64,000 nucleotides of DNA from Utricularia gibba (taxonomy: Eukaryota; Streptophyta; Magnoliopsida; Lamiales; Lentibulariaceae): the NCBI GenBank assembly GCA_002189035.1, contig NEEC01000015.1, forward strand, positions 1,054,001 through 1,118,000. The letters run 5' to 3'. Below the pieces are notes generated by a model. It had not been told where the DNA came from, ran no database searches, and was given only the letters and a program-made list of their open reading frames with translations. The stretch's first letter is position 1. Every line of letters begins with the position of its first letter. Positions 21,389 to 32,304 of the stretch are shown here, piece by piece. A program made the translations under genes and the position numbers.

Positions 21389-23200
21389 TCCCGATTTGCG
21401 GGCTCAACTCACCATCCTCATCGTCACCGTATTTTTATGTATGGCCTTCATTTCCTACTCCTTTTCTTCTTCGATCTCCTTAAGGTTCCCTTCCTCCAAC
21501 AGCGGAGCAAAGGGGACGGCTGCCGCGGCTAGAATAGCGGTGTGTCTTGTCGGGGGAGTGCGGAGATTCGAACTGACGGGGCCGTCGATCGTCGATCGCC
21601 TCCTCCGCGTTTATCCGAATACCGATCTTTTTCTTCACTCTCCTTTGGATTCCAATTCGTACAAGCTACTTTTACTTAACGAAGCGCCGGAGATTGCCGC
21701 GGTGAAGATATTTAAGCAGCAGCCGTTACTCGAAACGCCGGCTGCCGGCCGAGTTCTCACCTCCGGCGGCTCGCCTAACGGTGTTCAGGTGATCTTCTGA
21801 TACCCTCATCACATGAAATATGTGCCTTTTAGATTTTTTTTAAAAAATTCCTGAATAATGTTATGAAATTAAAAGTGAATTTTTATCTCTCATTGTCATT
21901 TTCTTTCACATATATTAAAATAAAAAAATTAAAAGATGATCTAATTTCTAAATCAATTCCTTTTTTATCTCACAAGCATGTGTCAACTTTTATCAGTTGA
22001 CTGATTTGATACTTTAACTACTACCCTAAGTGTAAGAGACGGTTTAGATCATCTTCAAAAAAATACGATATAAAATAATAGATGTATTTTGCTACAAAAT
22101 AATAAATTAGTTTGCATTAATATATTAATTGTGTCTATATAAAAAATTTAGATAAAATAAGGAAAATACATAAAATTAATCGGAAAAGAGAGAAAACCCC
22201 CAAAAAAACCCTAGTATCGTAAAACTAGAGGAAGATGAAATATGGCAAGAAAAATTGAATGAAAGGATAAAGTAAATTCGAGAGGCATTATCGGGACTTA
22301 TTTTATTAATATACAGAATAATCTTTTGTATTCAAATATTAATTTTTCATTTTAAAAATAATTATATTCTATAAAACTGTGATTTGACTGGCACTGGGAT
22401 TGCAGGGCTTGTTGCAGTACTTCAGCCTGGTGGAAGGGTGTTTAACGATGATCAAGGCTCACCAGGAAAAGCACAACTTCACCTACGATTGGATAATTCG
22501 AACTCGGGTCGACGGGTACTGGTCGGAGCCATTAGAGATCCAAAGCTTCGATCGCGGCAAGTACACGGTTCCGATCGGCTCCTCTTACGGCGGCTTGAAT
22601 GACCGGTTTGGTGCAGGGGACTACAACACCTCGCTGATTGCCTTGTCCCGGCTGTCTTCCATTCCTGAACTTGATGCCACCGGTGTGACGGGGCTCAACT
22701 CCGAGGGTGCTTTCAAGGCCCAGCTCACCATCCATAAGGTTCAGTTTGCGACGGCAAGTGTTCCCTTCTGTATCGTATCAGATCGGAAGTATGAGTTCCC
22801 GCCGTCGGAATACGGGGTGCCGGTGGTCTCCATGTCGACCCACGGTCCACTTAGTGGCGCCAAATGCCGGCCGTGCAGCGCCGCGTGCGCAGATGATCCA
22901 TGCGTCAGGCGTGTGATGGGTGGGTTGCACGAGTGGTGGAGCTGGACGGAATGGCGTTCGAATAAGCTTGAGCTCTGTGATGCGCATGGCGAGTGGGAGC
23001 AGGGGTGGGAGACGCTGTTCGATAGGGTGGCGGGGGGGCGATATTCGTCCATTAGAAAAAGGTTTTGGGCTTTGGATATGGGCCGATGCATCCAAGAATT
23101 TGAGAAAATGAGAAAGAGATCGGGCTACTGGGATGGGCCCACTGCTCAGGAAATTTGCCAATTGGGCCTTGAGACGCGGTCACACCTGGGGCCCACATGA
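21360..23200 (+). CDS. DUF7796-type type II membrane protein
   Basis: Two exons, 21360-21788 and 22406-23200, giving 407 aa. A single membrane helix (LTILIVTVFLCMAFISYSF, ~17-36) follows a short basic N-terminus, so this should be a type II Golgi or ER membrane protein. The lumenal part has RIAVCLVGGVRRFELTGPSI, a VYPNTDLFLHSP strand, GLLQYFSLVEGCLTMIKAHQ, YDWIIRTRVDGYW and GGLNDRFGAGDYN, a pattern reminiscent of a nucleotide-sugar-binding fold; the Cys-rich stretch CRPCSAACADDPCVRR and the LELCDAHGEWEQGWETLFDR block follow. It matches the Arabidopsis At2g04280/At4g12700 family, whose activity I do not know. A glycosyltransferase-like role is inference only. Start chosen as MMRTPA; see the upstream ORF for an alternative. 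Confidence 0.82.
21789..22405 (+). other. Intron of the DUF7796 gene
   Basis: 617-bp GT-AG intron, AT-rich and stop-dense in all frames, with nothing recognisable inside. Confidence 0.7.
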
Positions 23201-25060
23201 TTCCCCTAAACCACGTACACACTACTTTAGGTTTGACTAACTTTTTTTTTTTTTCTAGAAGGAAGTAAATTTAAAAAAATTAATATTTTTGTTGAAAAAA
23301 GTGATTTGGAAAAAAATAAAAATGTTACAATTTTTTTTAAATCACTCTTCTTTGCTTCTTTGCCCCTCCTTTCCTCATAGTCGAGGGCTGTGCTTGTGAA
23401 GTGTTTCTTTGTCCCCTCAATGCCTTTTAAACCCTCTTGCAAGTAGATCGTATTGGCCTCTTATCAAGGTTATAGGCGAGAGTTGTGCTTGTGGGTGTTT
23501 CTCTGACCCCCTAATGCCTGTAAAACCCTCTTGCAACTAGTTCATATTGGCCTCTCATGAGGCTTATAATCGAGGGTTGTGCTTGTGGGTATTTCTTCCC
23601 CCCCCCCCCCCCTAAATGACTTCAAACCCAGTTGCGACTTGTTCATATTGGCTTCTCATCAGGCTTGATATTTAGGGGTGTGACTCGACTTCTTGTCTGG
23701 CTACTCACATGTATTTGCCTACACGCTGTCAGGGTCGCCTCCCAGATCTTCGCCTAGACACATCTACATGAAAAGATGTTAGAACGCATACTGACAAGAC
23801 AGAATCGCAAGCTCAGGACATGATCGCCACCTCACGGGGTTTTCTTGGTTTCCAAACTCTCATCAAATAGAAACACTGCCAAGCCCTACGCAGCATGCGC
23901 TGGTTTTCTTGGTTTCCAACTCAACGCAATCGCACATGCAGCCCCTTCGAAACCCGAATTCTGTCTGCACTTCCGCAAGCATCCAAACCAACCTAGTCAA
24001 CCAGTTTTATCAAGAACATTCTAGTTAGCGCTGTCCGTTTGTGCATTTATTAAGGATGTGCTACATTTCAACCATGAAAAATGAATGCGATGTTGAATTC
24101 ATTCATAATCTTCTCAATCGTGGTGCCTTCATGGCCACACTCTACAGTCGTGTATGATCTTCCCAAGCATATCGACTGGAAGGTTCCAAGATCTGCTGAA
24201 TCCACCAAAAAAGCAAGAAACGGGGGTCGTCATCATCAGAGATTGGGATAGAGCAACCACCCGCATCAAGTTGATGATCGAAAGTGATGATGGGGGTGTG
24301 AATTAATTAATTCTTGGAAGATTAGCAGAATGGAATAACCGATGATGCGCCAGCCCAAGGATCCGGACTTGGGATCATGTAATCGGAGTCGACAGCTACG
24401 CCACGACGCTGAACTCTCCTTTGTAATTAAGACGTGGGCCGAGCGCCCTTGACAATTCTCACTCACACGGACCAATAAAAAATAGGTGGAGTTTGGGGGT
24501 CGAATTTAATTTATAATCAATATAAATAATTTAAATCTTAAATTTTAAAATTACCTCATATGCTCCTAAACTTATTTTTTAAAATAGTTTGTTCTCAAAT
24601 TTATGAAATTACTTATCTAATTACTCATGTTATCAAAACTAATCAATTTTGATATTAGCGTTATTATAATGATATATCATACATAATGTAAACGTAATAT
24701 AATTATCGTTACTTGGAATTATATAATTTGCGAATGTGATATAACACCAACAAAAATATCATTTCATTTGCAAAACTCCATACACAATGCAAAAGGCCCT
24801 AGATTAAAAATCATCAAATGATCCAAATTGATTTTGGATTAAAAATCATTGTGAGGTAGGGGATTGAAATTAATTAAGTTTGGCATTGCCACCCACACGT
24901 GGTGTCGATGGGGCCCAGTAAATTCTTTTTTTGCCCTAAAAAACTCGAATTTATGTTTGAGTTCCCTCGCCACGTAATCCAAAGCTGTTAATTTATTCGT
25001 GGATCCGGCCCCTACAGTCCACTTGTATGCGCCACTAATGGGCCCCACGAAGCACAGTAC
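23201..25060. other. Intergenic spacer
   Basis: Contains the 94-bp tandem repeat described separately and otherwise unremarkable DNA. Small frames on both strands near 24266-24475 and 24839-25204 carry no recognised domain. The right end is the DUF241 gene promoter. Confidence 0.5.
23380..23674 (+). repeat. Degenerate tandem repeat, three units of about 95 bp
   Basis: Units start near 23380, 23475 and 23569. Each contains tcgagggYtgtgcttgtg, a pyrimidine stretch, a taaaccctcttgca word and atattggcctctcat. They differ by about 15-20 percent. The third has a run of 15 C at 23598-23612. There is no coding frame across them. Confidence 0.8.
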
Positions 25061-25068
25061 ATCCATGG

Positions 25069-25076
25069 TATATATA
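25069..25076 (+). promoter_or_regulatory. TATA box of the DUF241 gene
   Basis: TATATATA lies about 40 bp before the ATG at 25110, leaving a very short leader. Confidence 0.5.
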
Positions 25077-25109
25077 GTAGCTTCACGGGTTGTCTTCTTT
25101 CGTACCAAA

Positions 25110-26006
25110 ATGGCAACGAAAATGGTGAAGAAGTTCCGTCGAACAGTGTCGTTTCCGAATCCTCCGCCTCCGGCGGGATCCTCACCGGCACACCGGGAGA
25201 GCATTCACGTTCGATCTTCGAGTCTTACTTGCCGTTTTTGTCCTATTCTTTCGCGACTCAGGGGCGAGATCGCGGATCTGAGGAGTTGGGAAACCGGCTG
25301 CAGAACCTCTACTTGGATCTGTGACGGCTTGAGCCGCCTTAAAGCCGTCCATGAGACTCTCGACTACATCCTCCATCTACCTAAGACGCGCGACGCCCTC
25401 CGCGGTGCGTACGCTGGCGTGACGGAGAAGCTTCTGGAAGACCTCCTCCTATTCATCGACGTGTACGGAAAATTCCAGGCTCTGATTCAGAGTATGAAGG
25501 AAGAGCAATCCGCCGCGCAGATTGCCGTCAGAAGAAAAGACGATGCCAAAGCCGCCTCGTGCTGGAAGAATCTGAACAAAATCGTCAAGGAAATCAGGAG
25601 ACTAAACTCGAATTTCTCATCGATCGAAAAATCGGCGTCCACAGCAGCCGGATCGGCGGATTCCAATGCGGTGGAACTCATCGACGCGATTAACGATGTG
25701 ATTAGGGTGACTGCGTCGACGTCGGCGACAATCTTCGCTAGGATCTCGAATTCGTGGGCGTTCCGAAGCCAACCGTCGATTCTGCTGAACCTGATGACGA
25801 AATCGAAGCAGGAGGAAGGAATCTGGGACTTTCAGGGAGTCAATCTGGAAAATCCGAGCAAGAAAACACTTCAAGAAGTGACAATGGCGTCGAAGAAGAT
25901 GCAAGAAATGGAAGATCTGATGGAGAAGATTGAATCATGCAGCGATAGAGCGTTTCGGAGTTTGATCAAGTCTAGGGTTTCTCTACTCAATGTCCTCACA
26001 CAATAG
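25110..26006 (+). CDS. DUF241 / BPS1-like domain protein
   Basis: Intronless, 298 aa. The start is the ATG just after the TATA box. A longer frame upstream runs through the promoter and is discarded. Features typical of the family are a basic N-terminus with FRRTVSFP, HVRSSSLTCR, Leu-rich helices (WICDGLSRLKAVHETLDYIL), an LLEDLLLFIDVYGKFQ block, a predicted helical middle and a C-terminal coiled coil (MASKKMQEMEDLMEKIESCS) ending in RAFRSLIKSRVSLLNVLTQ. Function is not established for this subgroup. It is distantly related to BYPASS1 and probably a cytosolic helical-bundle protein. It lies directly upstream of the PPR gene, the same pairing as At2g17680/At2g17670 as I recall it. Confidence 0.87.
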   Translation: MATKMVKKFRRTVSFPNPPPPAGSSPAHRESIHVRSSSLTCRFCPILSRLRGEIADLRSWETGCRTSTWICDGLSRLKAVHETLDYILHLPKTRDALRGAYAGVTEKLLEDLLLFIDVYGKFQALIQSMKEEQSAAQIAVRRKDDAKAASCWKNLNKIVKEIRRLNSNFSSIEKSASTAAGSADSNAVELIDAINDVIRVTASTSATIFARISNSWAFRSQPSILLNLMTKSKQEEGIWDFQGVNLENPSKKTLQEVTMASKKMQEMEDLMEKIESCSDRAFRSLIKSRVSLLNVLTQ

Positions 26007-26359
26007 CCATCGTACTTCGCATTTTACACGCACACACAAAAAAAAAAAATTGTATATCTTGTTACATATGGATTGAGAGTGTATAGACGAATAAGCTTGG
26101 GTTTGAGTGGGGCCCATGGAGACAGGTTTGAGCCTTCTACGAGGAGCCCAACAACCTATTACACAGTATTGTGAATCCAGGGCCTTAGTCTAGGCTCAAT
26201 ATGAATGGGCTAAGTATCTATGGGCTTGAAAATGAAGGTGAACTCTTCTTCTGTGCTGTACAACTAGCGTGACTGTTCTTGAACCTCTGAAAACCCCTAA
26301 TTCAGCAGCGTTCATTTTTGTTGTTTCAGAGAACACCGCGGCGGTTGCACAAGCCGGAA

Positions 26360-27775
26360 ATGGGGAAAATTCCGCAGTATTTCAGAAACATAGCAGCGAC
26401 ATCCTCCCTGACGTCACTAATGAAACCAGAGACCACCGTTGTTCAGTCAGAAACCGAGCACAAGATTCCGTACTTGCGATCGCGGAATAAAGATTCCGTG
26501 CGTAAACCCACCAGGAAGGCTTATTCGAATCCGGAGGTGAACGCTCTGTCTATTGTTTTCGATTCACCAAGTCTCTCTGAAGCTAAAACCACCTTCAATT
26601 CGCTCGTTTCCTCTGGCAGAGACATTCCTTCTGATCCCAATTTCTTTAATAGGATTCTTCACTCGTTTTCCTCTGTTTCGGCTCTCCAAGATTCCGTTTT
26701 GTTCCTCAGTCATATGATTAAAAAGTACCCAGCTTTCTGCCCCAACCATTTTACGTATCACATTCTTCTCAAGCAATCGTGTTCGATACCCGATGAACAG
26801 TCTCTATCGCCTGTCATCGGCATTCTAAATTTTATGAAGGATTCTGGATTTCCACCAAATGTGGTTTCTTTGGATATTGCAGTTAGAGCTCTATGTGAAT
26901 GTGGAGGTGAAGACCGTGCAGTTGAGCTGGTTAAGGAGCTTTCAGCTTCGAACGTGCTGCCAGATGCGTATACTTACAATTTTTTGGTTAGACAGTTGGT
27001 TAAGAATAGGTCTATAAGCACTGCGGACTCCTTTATAAGGGATATGAAAGACTTTGGTATCAAACCTGATATTGTGACTTTCACTATCATGATTGATAAT
27101 GTCTGTAACTCAAAAAACTTGAGGGAAGCAACGAGGTTATTGAGTGTGCTGCGTCTGAAGGAGGGTTTGAAACCTGATGCCTGCGTATACAATATGATTA
27201 TGAAGGGGTATTGCTCCTTGAATCAAGGAGGTGAGGTTTTGGGAGTATATAAGAGAATGCAGGACGAACAAGTCGAACCCGATCGCATCACCTATAATAC
27301 CTTGATCTATGGGTTGGCTTTATCTGGAAGGATTAACGATGCTTTGAAGTACCTAAGAGTTATGAGGGAAAAGGGACATTCTCCGGATGCAATCACTTAC
27401 ACTTCATTGATGAATGGGATGTGTAGGAAGGGTGATGCATTAGGGGCAATGGCATTGTTGGAGGAGATGAAAAAGGAGTGTGACCCAAATTCGTGTACAT
27501 ACAACACACTCCTTTATGGGCTGTGTAAAGCCAGACTGTTAGATGAAGCACTTAAGTTTTATAATGTTATGAAGACCAATGCTATTACGCTGGAAACAGG
27601 GACATATGGATCCCTTTTAAGAACCTTATGTAGGAACGGCAGAGTTGCTGATGCTTATGAAGTTTTCGATTATGCTGTTGAGACCAAGAGCTTTCCAGTT
27701 TTTGCTGCTTATTCTACCCTGGAAAGCACACTTAAGTGGCTGAGAAATGCGAGAGAACGAGGTATTGTGGCCTAA
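26360..27775 (+). CDS. Pentatricopeptide repeat protein (At2g17670-like)
   Basis: Intronless, 471 aa, starting MGKIPQYFRN. P-type PPR arrays run from about residue 95 to 455, with repeated TYNFL, TFTIMIDNVC, VYNMIMKGYC, TYNTLIYGLA, TYTSLMNGMC and TYNTLLYGLC helix starts separated by ~35 residues; there is no E, DYW or SMR domain. P-type PPR proteins bind organellar RNA in a sequence-specific way and affect its stability or splicing. The Ser/Arg-rich leader of about 60 residues is compatible with mitochondrial or plastid import. The IDNVCNSKNLREA and GMCRKG blocks and the ending (EVFDYAVETKS, then YSTLESTLKWL) match At2g17670. The RNA target is unknown. Confidence 0.93.
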   Translation: MGKIPQYFRNIAATSSLTSLMKPETTVVQSETEHKIPYLRSRNKDSVRKPTRKAYSNPEVNALSIVFDSPSLSEAKTTFNSLVSSGRDIPSDPNFFNRILHSFSSVSALQDSVLFLSHMIKKYPAFCPNHFTYHILLKQSCSIPDEQSLSPVIGILNFMKDSGFPPNVVSLDIAVRALCECGGEDRAVELVKELSASNVLPDAYTYNFLVRQLVKNRSISTADSFIRDMKDFGIKPDIVTFTIMIDNVCNSKNLREATRLLSVLRLKEGLKPDACVYNMIMKGYCSLNQGGEVLGVYKRMQDEQVEPDRITYNTLIYGLALSGRINDALKYLRVMREKGHSPDAITYTSLMNGMCRKGDALGAMALLEEMKKECDPNSCTYNTLLYGLCKARLLDEALKFYNVMKTNAITLETGTYGSLLRTLCRNGRVADAYEVFDYAVETKSFPVFAAYSTLESTLKWLRNARERGIVA

Positions 27776-29417
27776 CTTTTATATTTAGTTCATGTTGAAA
27801 TCTGCTGTATATTGATTTTTGAAGAAGAAAAAAAAGCGCACATCATTAATCTTTCACCCCAGATTTCAAATCTGGTCGTGCCATTTCCTTTTTCATGTGA
27901 CGACATGGTAGTTAGTGAAGTAGCCATTGCAAAGATCAACTTGGTTTGAATGCAGGATACTCTCTACTTCCTGGTCTAAGTTGACAGCCTTACTTCAGGT
28001 TAATTTGCTAATCAATGAACTTGGAAGTTTCTAGTTCCCTCAAAAGTGACCAATATTAGATCCTTAGAATTCACAAGTCAGGATCAAGTAGTGAAAAGGA
28101 TCCTTCTTAAAGCATGTTTGACAAATCCCCAGTTTCATAATGCACATTTCTGGTCACTTTCGTGTTGAAATCCTTCCTTCAGGTTGCTTGACACGCACTG
28201 CCCATCAATAAATGCTTCTAGTTGCCTCAAAATCCAGCTTAGTGTGCTACTTGTTTGGCTTCCTTTTATTATGATCTCCTTTAATTGCCTCAAGCTTTGC
28301 ACACTCGGTTTCTTCACGCTACTGCAATTTTGAGTTCCTGATCTGTGATGCCATTGTAGCTCTCATTGAGTGAAGCTTTTTAGGGGCAAATTTGCAATTT
28401 CACCACTTGAGATAAAGTTCATCAATTTAAATCAACCAAAGTTTAAGATAAATATTTTTATTTTATATTTAAAAATATTTTGAAGCAAAGTTGGAGGGAT
28501 ATCATTGGCACACAAGTTTTTATGAATATTTTATTTAATATGAGTATTTAATAAGAATTTTTAAATGAAAATAATAGTTTAATTCAAAACTGATTTCAAC
28601 TCATTCGTACGTTATGAAAATAAGGAAAATTATATTTTTTATATTAAATTTTCGGAATGATTTATTTAACATATTTTAAATTTCATTTATCAAACATATT
28701 TTATATTTAAATTCATAAATTATATTTTATTTCAAATTATATAAATAAAATTCCAAACAGCTTCCTTGATGAATATGACTCTTCCAAAGTTGTGAGCCTT
28801 TTTTCTCGTACCGGAGGGGGCCTACCCAACATCCCCAAGTCTCGTACCTTCCGATGACCGGGTTGTGACGCTGCGCATTGCAACAGGGAGGAAGCAGTGC
28901 CTCCGATTGTTAAGGGTATTGATAACCGTCACATTGGACCGAGGAGAAAAAGAGAAAGGGGTCATGTGGGAGGCATAATTACGCTGAACCTGTGTTTGTT
29001 CCGGTCGGCCGGACAGGGTACTGTCGCCGCCGTCAACGTTACTCCACCTAAATTACCTTTAGGAGTTGCCGTATGTCATTCTTATAAATGATCATTAATA
29101 GAACTAGCCCACCATCAGAATCTGAATTGATTTCTGGTATCTTTCTTATATATTGTTTTCAATAAATTCTCACTCGTTTAGGAATGGTGAATTATTTAGG
29201 CGGTGGGGGTGATCGGGAATTGTTGAAGAAACAGTGTATCTCCATTTTTGCTACATACTTTATATATGGAGACCACGCCCCCATACGCCTCTGACACTCA
29301 CTGGTTTTTCCACCTCCGCTTTCTGTGCATTCCAGCTTTCTACTTGCAACAAACTGGTAAGTGGTAGCTGTGTGTCGCCAGAAAAACATCTCTTTCTCCT
29401 TTCTCACACAACAGAGG
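27776..29417. other. Intergenic spacer
   Basis: The left 600 bp has two weakly similar stretches (cctta/tccttcaggtt ... tctagtt[c/g]cctcaaaa at ~27990-28050 and ~28170-28230), suggesting an old local duplication. The middle is AT-rich and the right part is the SKS5 promoter and leader. No supported gene. Confidence 0.45.
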
Positions 29418-31882
29418 ATGGCACCACCACCACTCGTAGTACCGGTATTTTTGGCATTTCTTGTGGCAGCGGCGGTTGCCGAGAGCCCCTACAGATTGTT
29501 CTCCTGGAACGTCACCTACGGCACGATTTACCCTCTTGGGGTCGCTCAACGGGTACCCTGTGGCATCTGTGTTTGATATGTTTGTATGCAGGATCTTGTG
29601 CAGCGGCGGTGGGTGGACTGATTTGAGTATCTGTTTTACAGGGGATTTTGATCAATGGGAGGTTTCCGGGCCCGGAGATTCACTCCGTCACCAACGACAA
29701 TATTATTGTCAATGTAATCAACAGCCTTGATGAGCCTTTCCTCATCCACTGGTAACCACCAACCCTGTGATGCGATATACGATAGAATAGGCGCAATGTG
29801 AATCATTCTTTTACATCTTTGTAGTTTTGGTTCTTCTTGCCGGTTTCTTGAATTCAAATAGAAGAGAGACAGGGTTCGAGAAAGTTCATATCTTTGATGA
29901 AGGAACTTTGTCATTTGGTGGGAGGCTAACTCCTACGCCAGGGGGGGACTGAGCTAAATGTGTGATTCTTGTTGTGTTGAGTACAGGTCTGGAGTACAGA
30001 ACAGAAAGAATTCATTTGAGGATGGTGTGTACGGTACAACTTGTCCGATCCCCCCTGGCAAGAACTTCACCTACATTCTGCAAATGAAGGATCAGATTGG
30101 GAGCTTCTTCTACTTCCCATCGTTGGGTTTTCAGAAGGCCGCCGGCGGCATTGGCGGAATCCGGATCCTCAGCCGACACGTGATCCCAGTCCCCTTTGAT
30201 CCTCCAGCTGCGGATTATTTCCTGCTTGTTGGAGACTGGTACAAGTCCAATCACACGGTATACATAGAAATGCTGTTGAGAGACTTATTCTTTGTGCAGG
30301 GTATATTTCCGTCTGGTGTTCTAATTTTGCTGCTATGGCTTGTAACTTAAAGGACTTGAGAGCCATTCTTGATGGGGGCAGGCAACTGCCATTTCCTGAT
30401 GGACTCCTCATCAATGGCCGTGGTCCAAATGGAACTTCAGTCAGAGTTCAACAAGGTAGATCTGCATCTTCTAACCTGAGCAACATGAGGAATGGCTGAT
30501 TCATGGTTGTTCTTTCCTCAGGGAAGACGTACAGGCTGAGAATCTGCAACGTTGGGTTGCAGAATTCGCTCAACTTCCGGATTCAGGGGCACAGGATGAA
30601 AGTAGTGGAGATTGAGGGAACTCATACCTTGCAAATCAGCTACTCATCTCTGGATATTCATCTTGGCCAATGCATTTCGGTGCTTGTAACTGCTGATCAG
30701 CCGCCTCGAGCTTATTACATTGTTGTTTCCACACGGTTTACTTCTCAGATTCTCACCACCACTGCGTTTCTTCGTTACATGGAGTCCAGTAGGCCTCCAC
30801 TAGGCCCTCTTCCCGGCGGTCCGACGACTCAAATCGATTGGTCCTTGAAGCAGGCCCGTTCCTTCAGGTACTCTGAATCGGCATCTGTACTGAATCAAGA
30901 TTGAAACTTTTTATCCCGACATTCTTGATGCTTCTGAACCCAGGACGAATCTTACAGCCAGTGGACCGAGGCCGAATCCTCAAGGATCATACCACTACGG
31001 CACGATCAACCCTTCGAGAATCATCAGGCTGCGTAGCTCCGCCGGCCTGGTAAACGGGAAGCAGCGATATGCAATAAACAGCGTCTCTTTTGTCCAAGCC
31101 GACACCCCCTTGAAACTGGCCGATTACTTCAAGATCAGCGGCGTCTACCGTATTGGGAGCATGCCGTATGCACCCTCCGGACGAGCAATATACCTGGATA
31201 CATCAGTACTTCAGACCAACTACCGAGCCTTCATCGAGATCGTCTTCGAGAATCCAGAGGACATCATCCAGAGCTACCATTTCAACGGCTACTCCTTCTG
31301 GGTTGTAGGGTAAGCAATCCCTCACCAAACCATATCATCCTGCACAGTTCCTCAACACAAAACTTTTCTTCACAGAATGGATGGTCTCCCGTGGAATGCT
31401 ACAAGCAAGGGCCAGTACAATCTCCGCGACGCCGTATCCCGCAGCACAGTCCAAGTAAGCAATTAAACTACCACTCTTCTAACCCCCCAAAACAGAATCT
31501 GAGAGCATCCGATCAACTACAGGTTTATCCGAGATCATGGACAGCAATCTACGTCGCGCTGGATAATGTGGGAATGTGGAACTTGAGATCAGAAACGTGG
31601 AGCAGACAGTATCTGGGGCAGCAGTTTTATCTCAAAGTCCACACATCTTCCACATCCCACAGAGACGAATACCCCATCCCGAAAAATGCCCTTCTCTGTG
31701 GCCGGGCTGCCGGAAAACGTACTCGCCCCTCTACCCATTTCATCCATAGGCGTTCCGACAAAGCCCTGCGAACGCCGGTGCTAATAAATGGCCTTAGCTT
31801 ACGCTCCTCCATTCTCCTCCTCTTTCCACAAGTGCTGTTTGCTGTGAAATGGAATATGGCAATTACTTTTTCATTTATTTAA
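29418..31882 (+). CDS. SKS5: SKU5-similar multicopper-oxidase-like protein (SKS5-like)
   Basis: Eight exons: 29418-29552, 29642-29751, 29987-30257, 30353-30455, 30522-30867, 30944-31309, 31376-31454, 31523-31882; 589 aa. A signal peptide (MAPPPLVVPVFLAFLVAAAV) is followed by three cupredoxin-like domains: FSWNVTYGTIYPLG and GILINGRFPGPEI; YRLRICNVGLQNSLNFRIQG; and YHFNGYSFWVVGMDGLPW. The histidine clusters of true laccases and ascorbate oxidases are absent, as in other SKS proteins. Several N-glycosylation sites are visible (NVT, NHT, NGT, NLT, NAT). It should be apoplastic and linked to directional growth or wall remodelling by family analogy. The C-terminus goes past the usual GRAxGxxTRP end by about 45 residues with a hydrophobic patch (see findings). 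It lies immediately upstream of ECH2, as SKS5 does in Arabidopsis. Confidence 0.9.
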
Positions 31883-32304
31883 ATAAGCTGATTATTTCAT
31901 TTCTTTATTCGTTTTTTACATTTACTTTCAAATGGTTTAAAATAAAATAAAAAATTGCGTAATTACAAAATTTTAAAACTCATGAATTTATTCATCACAA
32001 ATATAAATCATCACATACCCACAAAATTTTTAAAAATACTTTAAAAGATAATTACAACTAATTGAATTCCATTCAATTTATAATAAAAATAATTCAATCA
32101 AAATCAATGATTAGAATAAAAAATTGATTCAATCGTTTTTGAAACAACATTAAAAAAAAAAAAATCCAATTTTATTGCAAAATAAGGATATTTATTGTCT
32201 AATAAAATCTAAAAAAAAGATGCAGTTTACGTAGACGCAGCAGACTCGTCGACTTCGAGTCTTCGACTTTCGGCATCCGTTTTCGGCTCTTGTAGTTTCA
32301 TTTC
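31883..32304. other. Spacer between SKS5 and ECH2
   Basis: Short AT-rich gap holding the SKS5 3' end and the ECH2 leader. No other feature seen. Confidence 0.5.

Noticed and set aside
24266-25204. Minus-strand frames before the DUF241 gene
   Set aside because: Short, low-complexity and overlapping the DUF241 promoter; no homology recognised.
28135-29091. Small frames in the spacer before SKS5
   Set aside because: No start context, domain or conservation visible.
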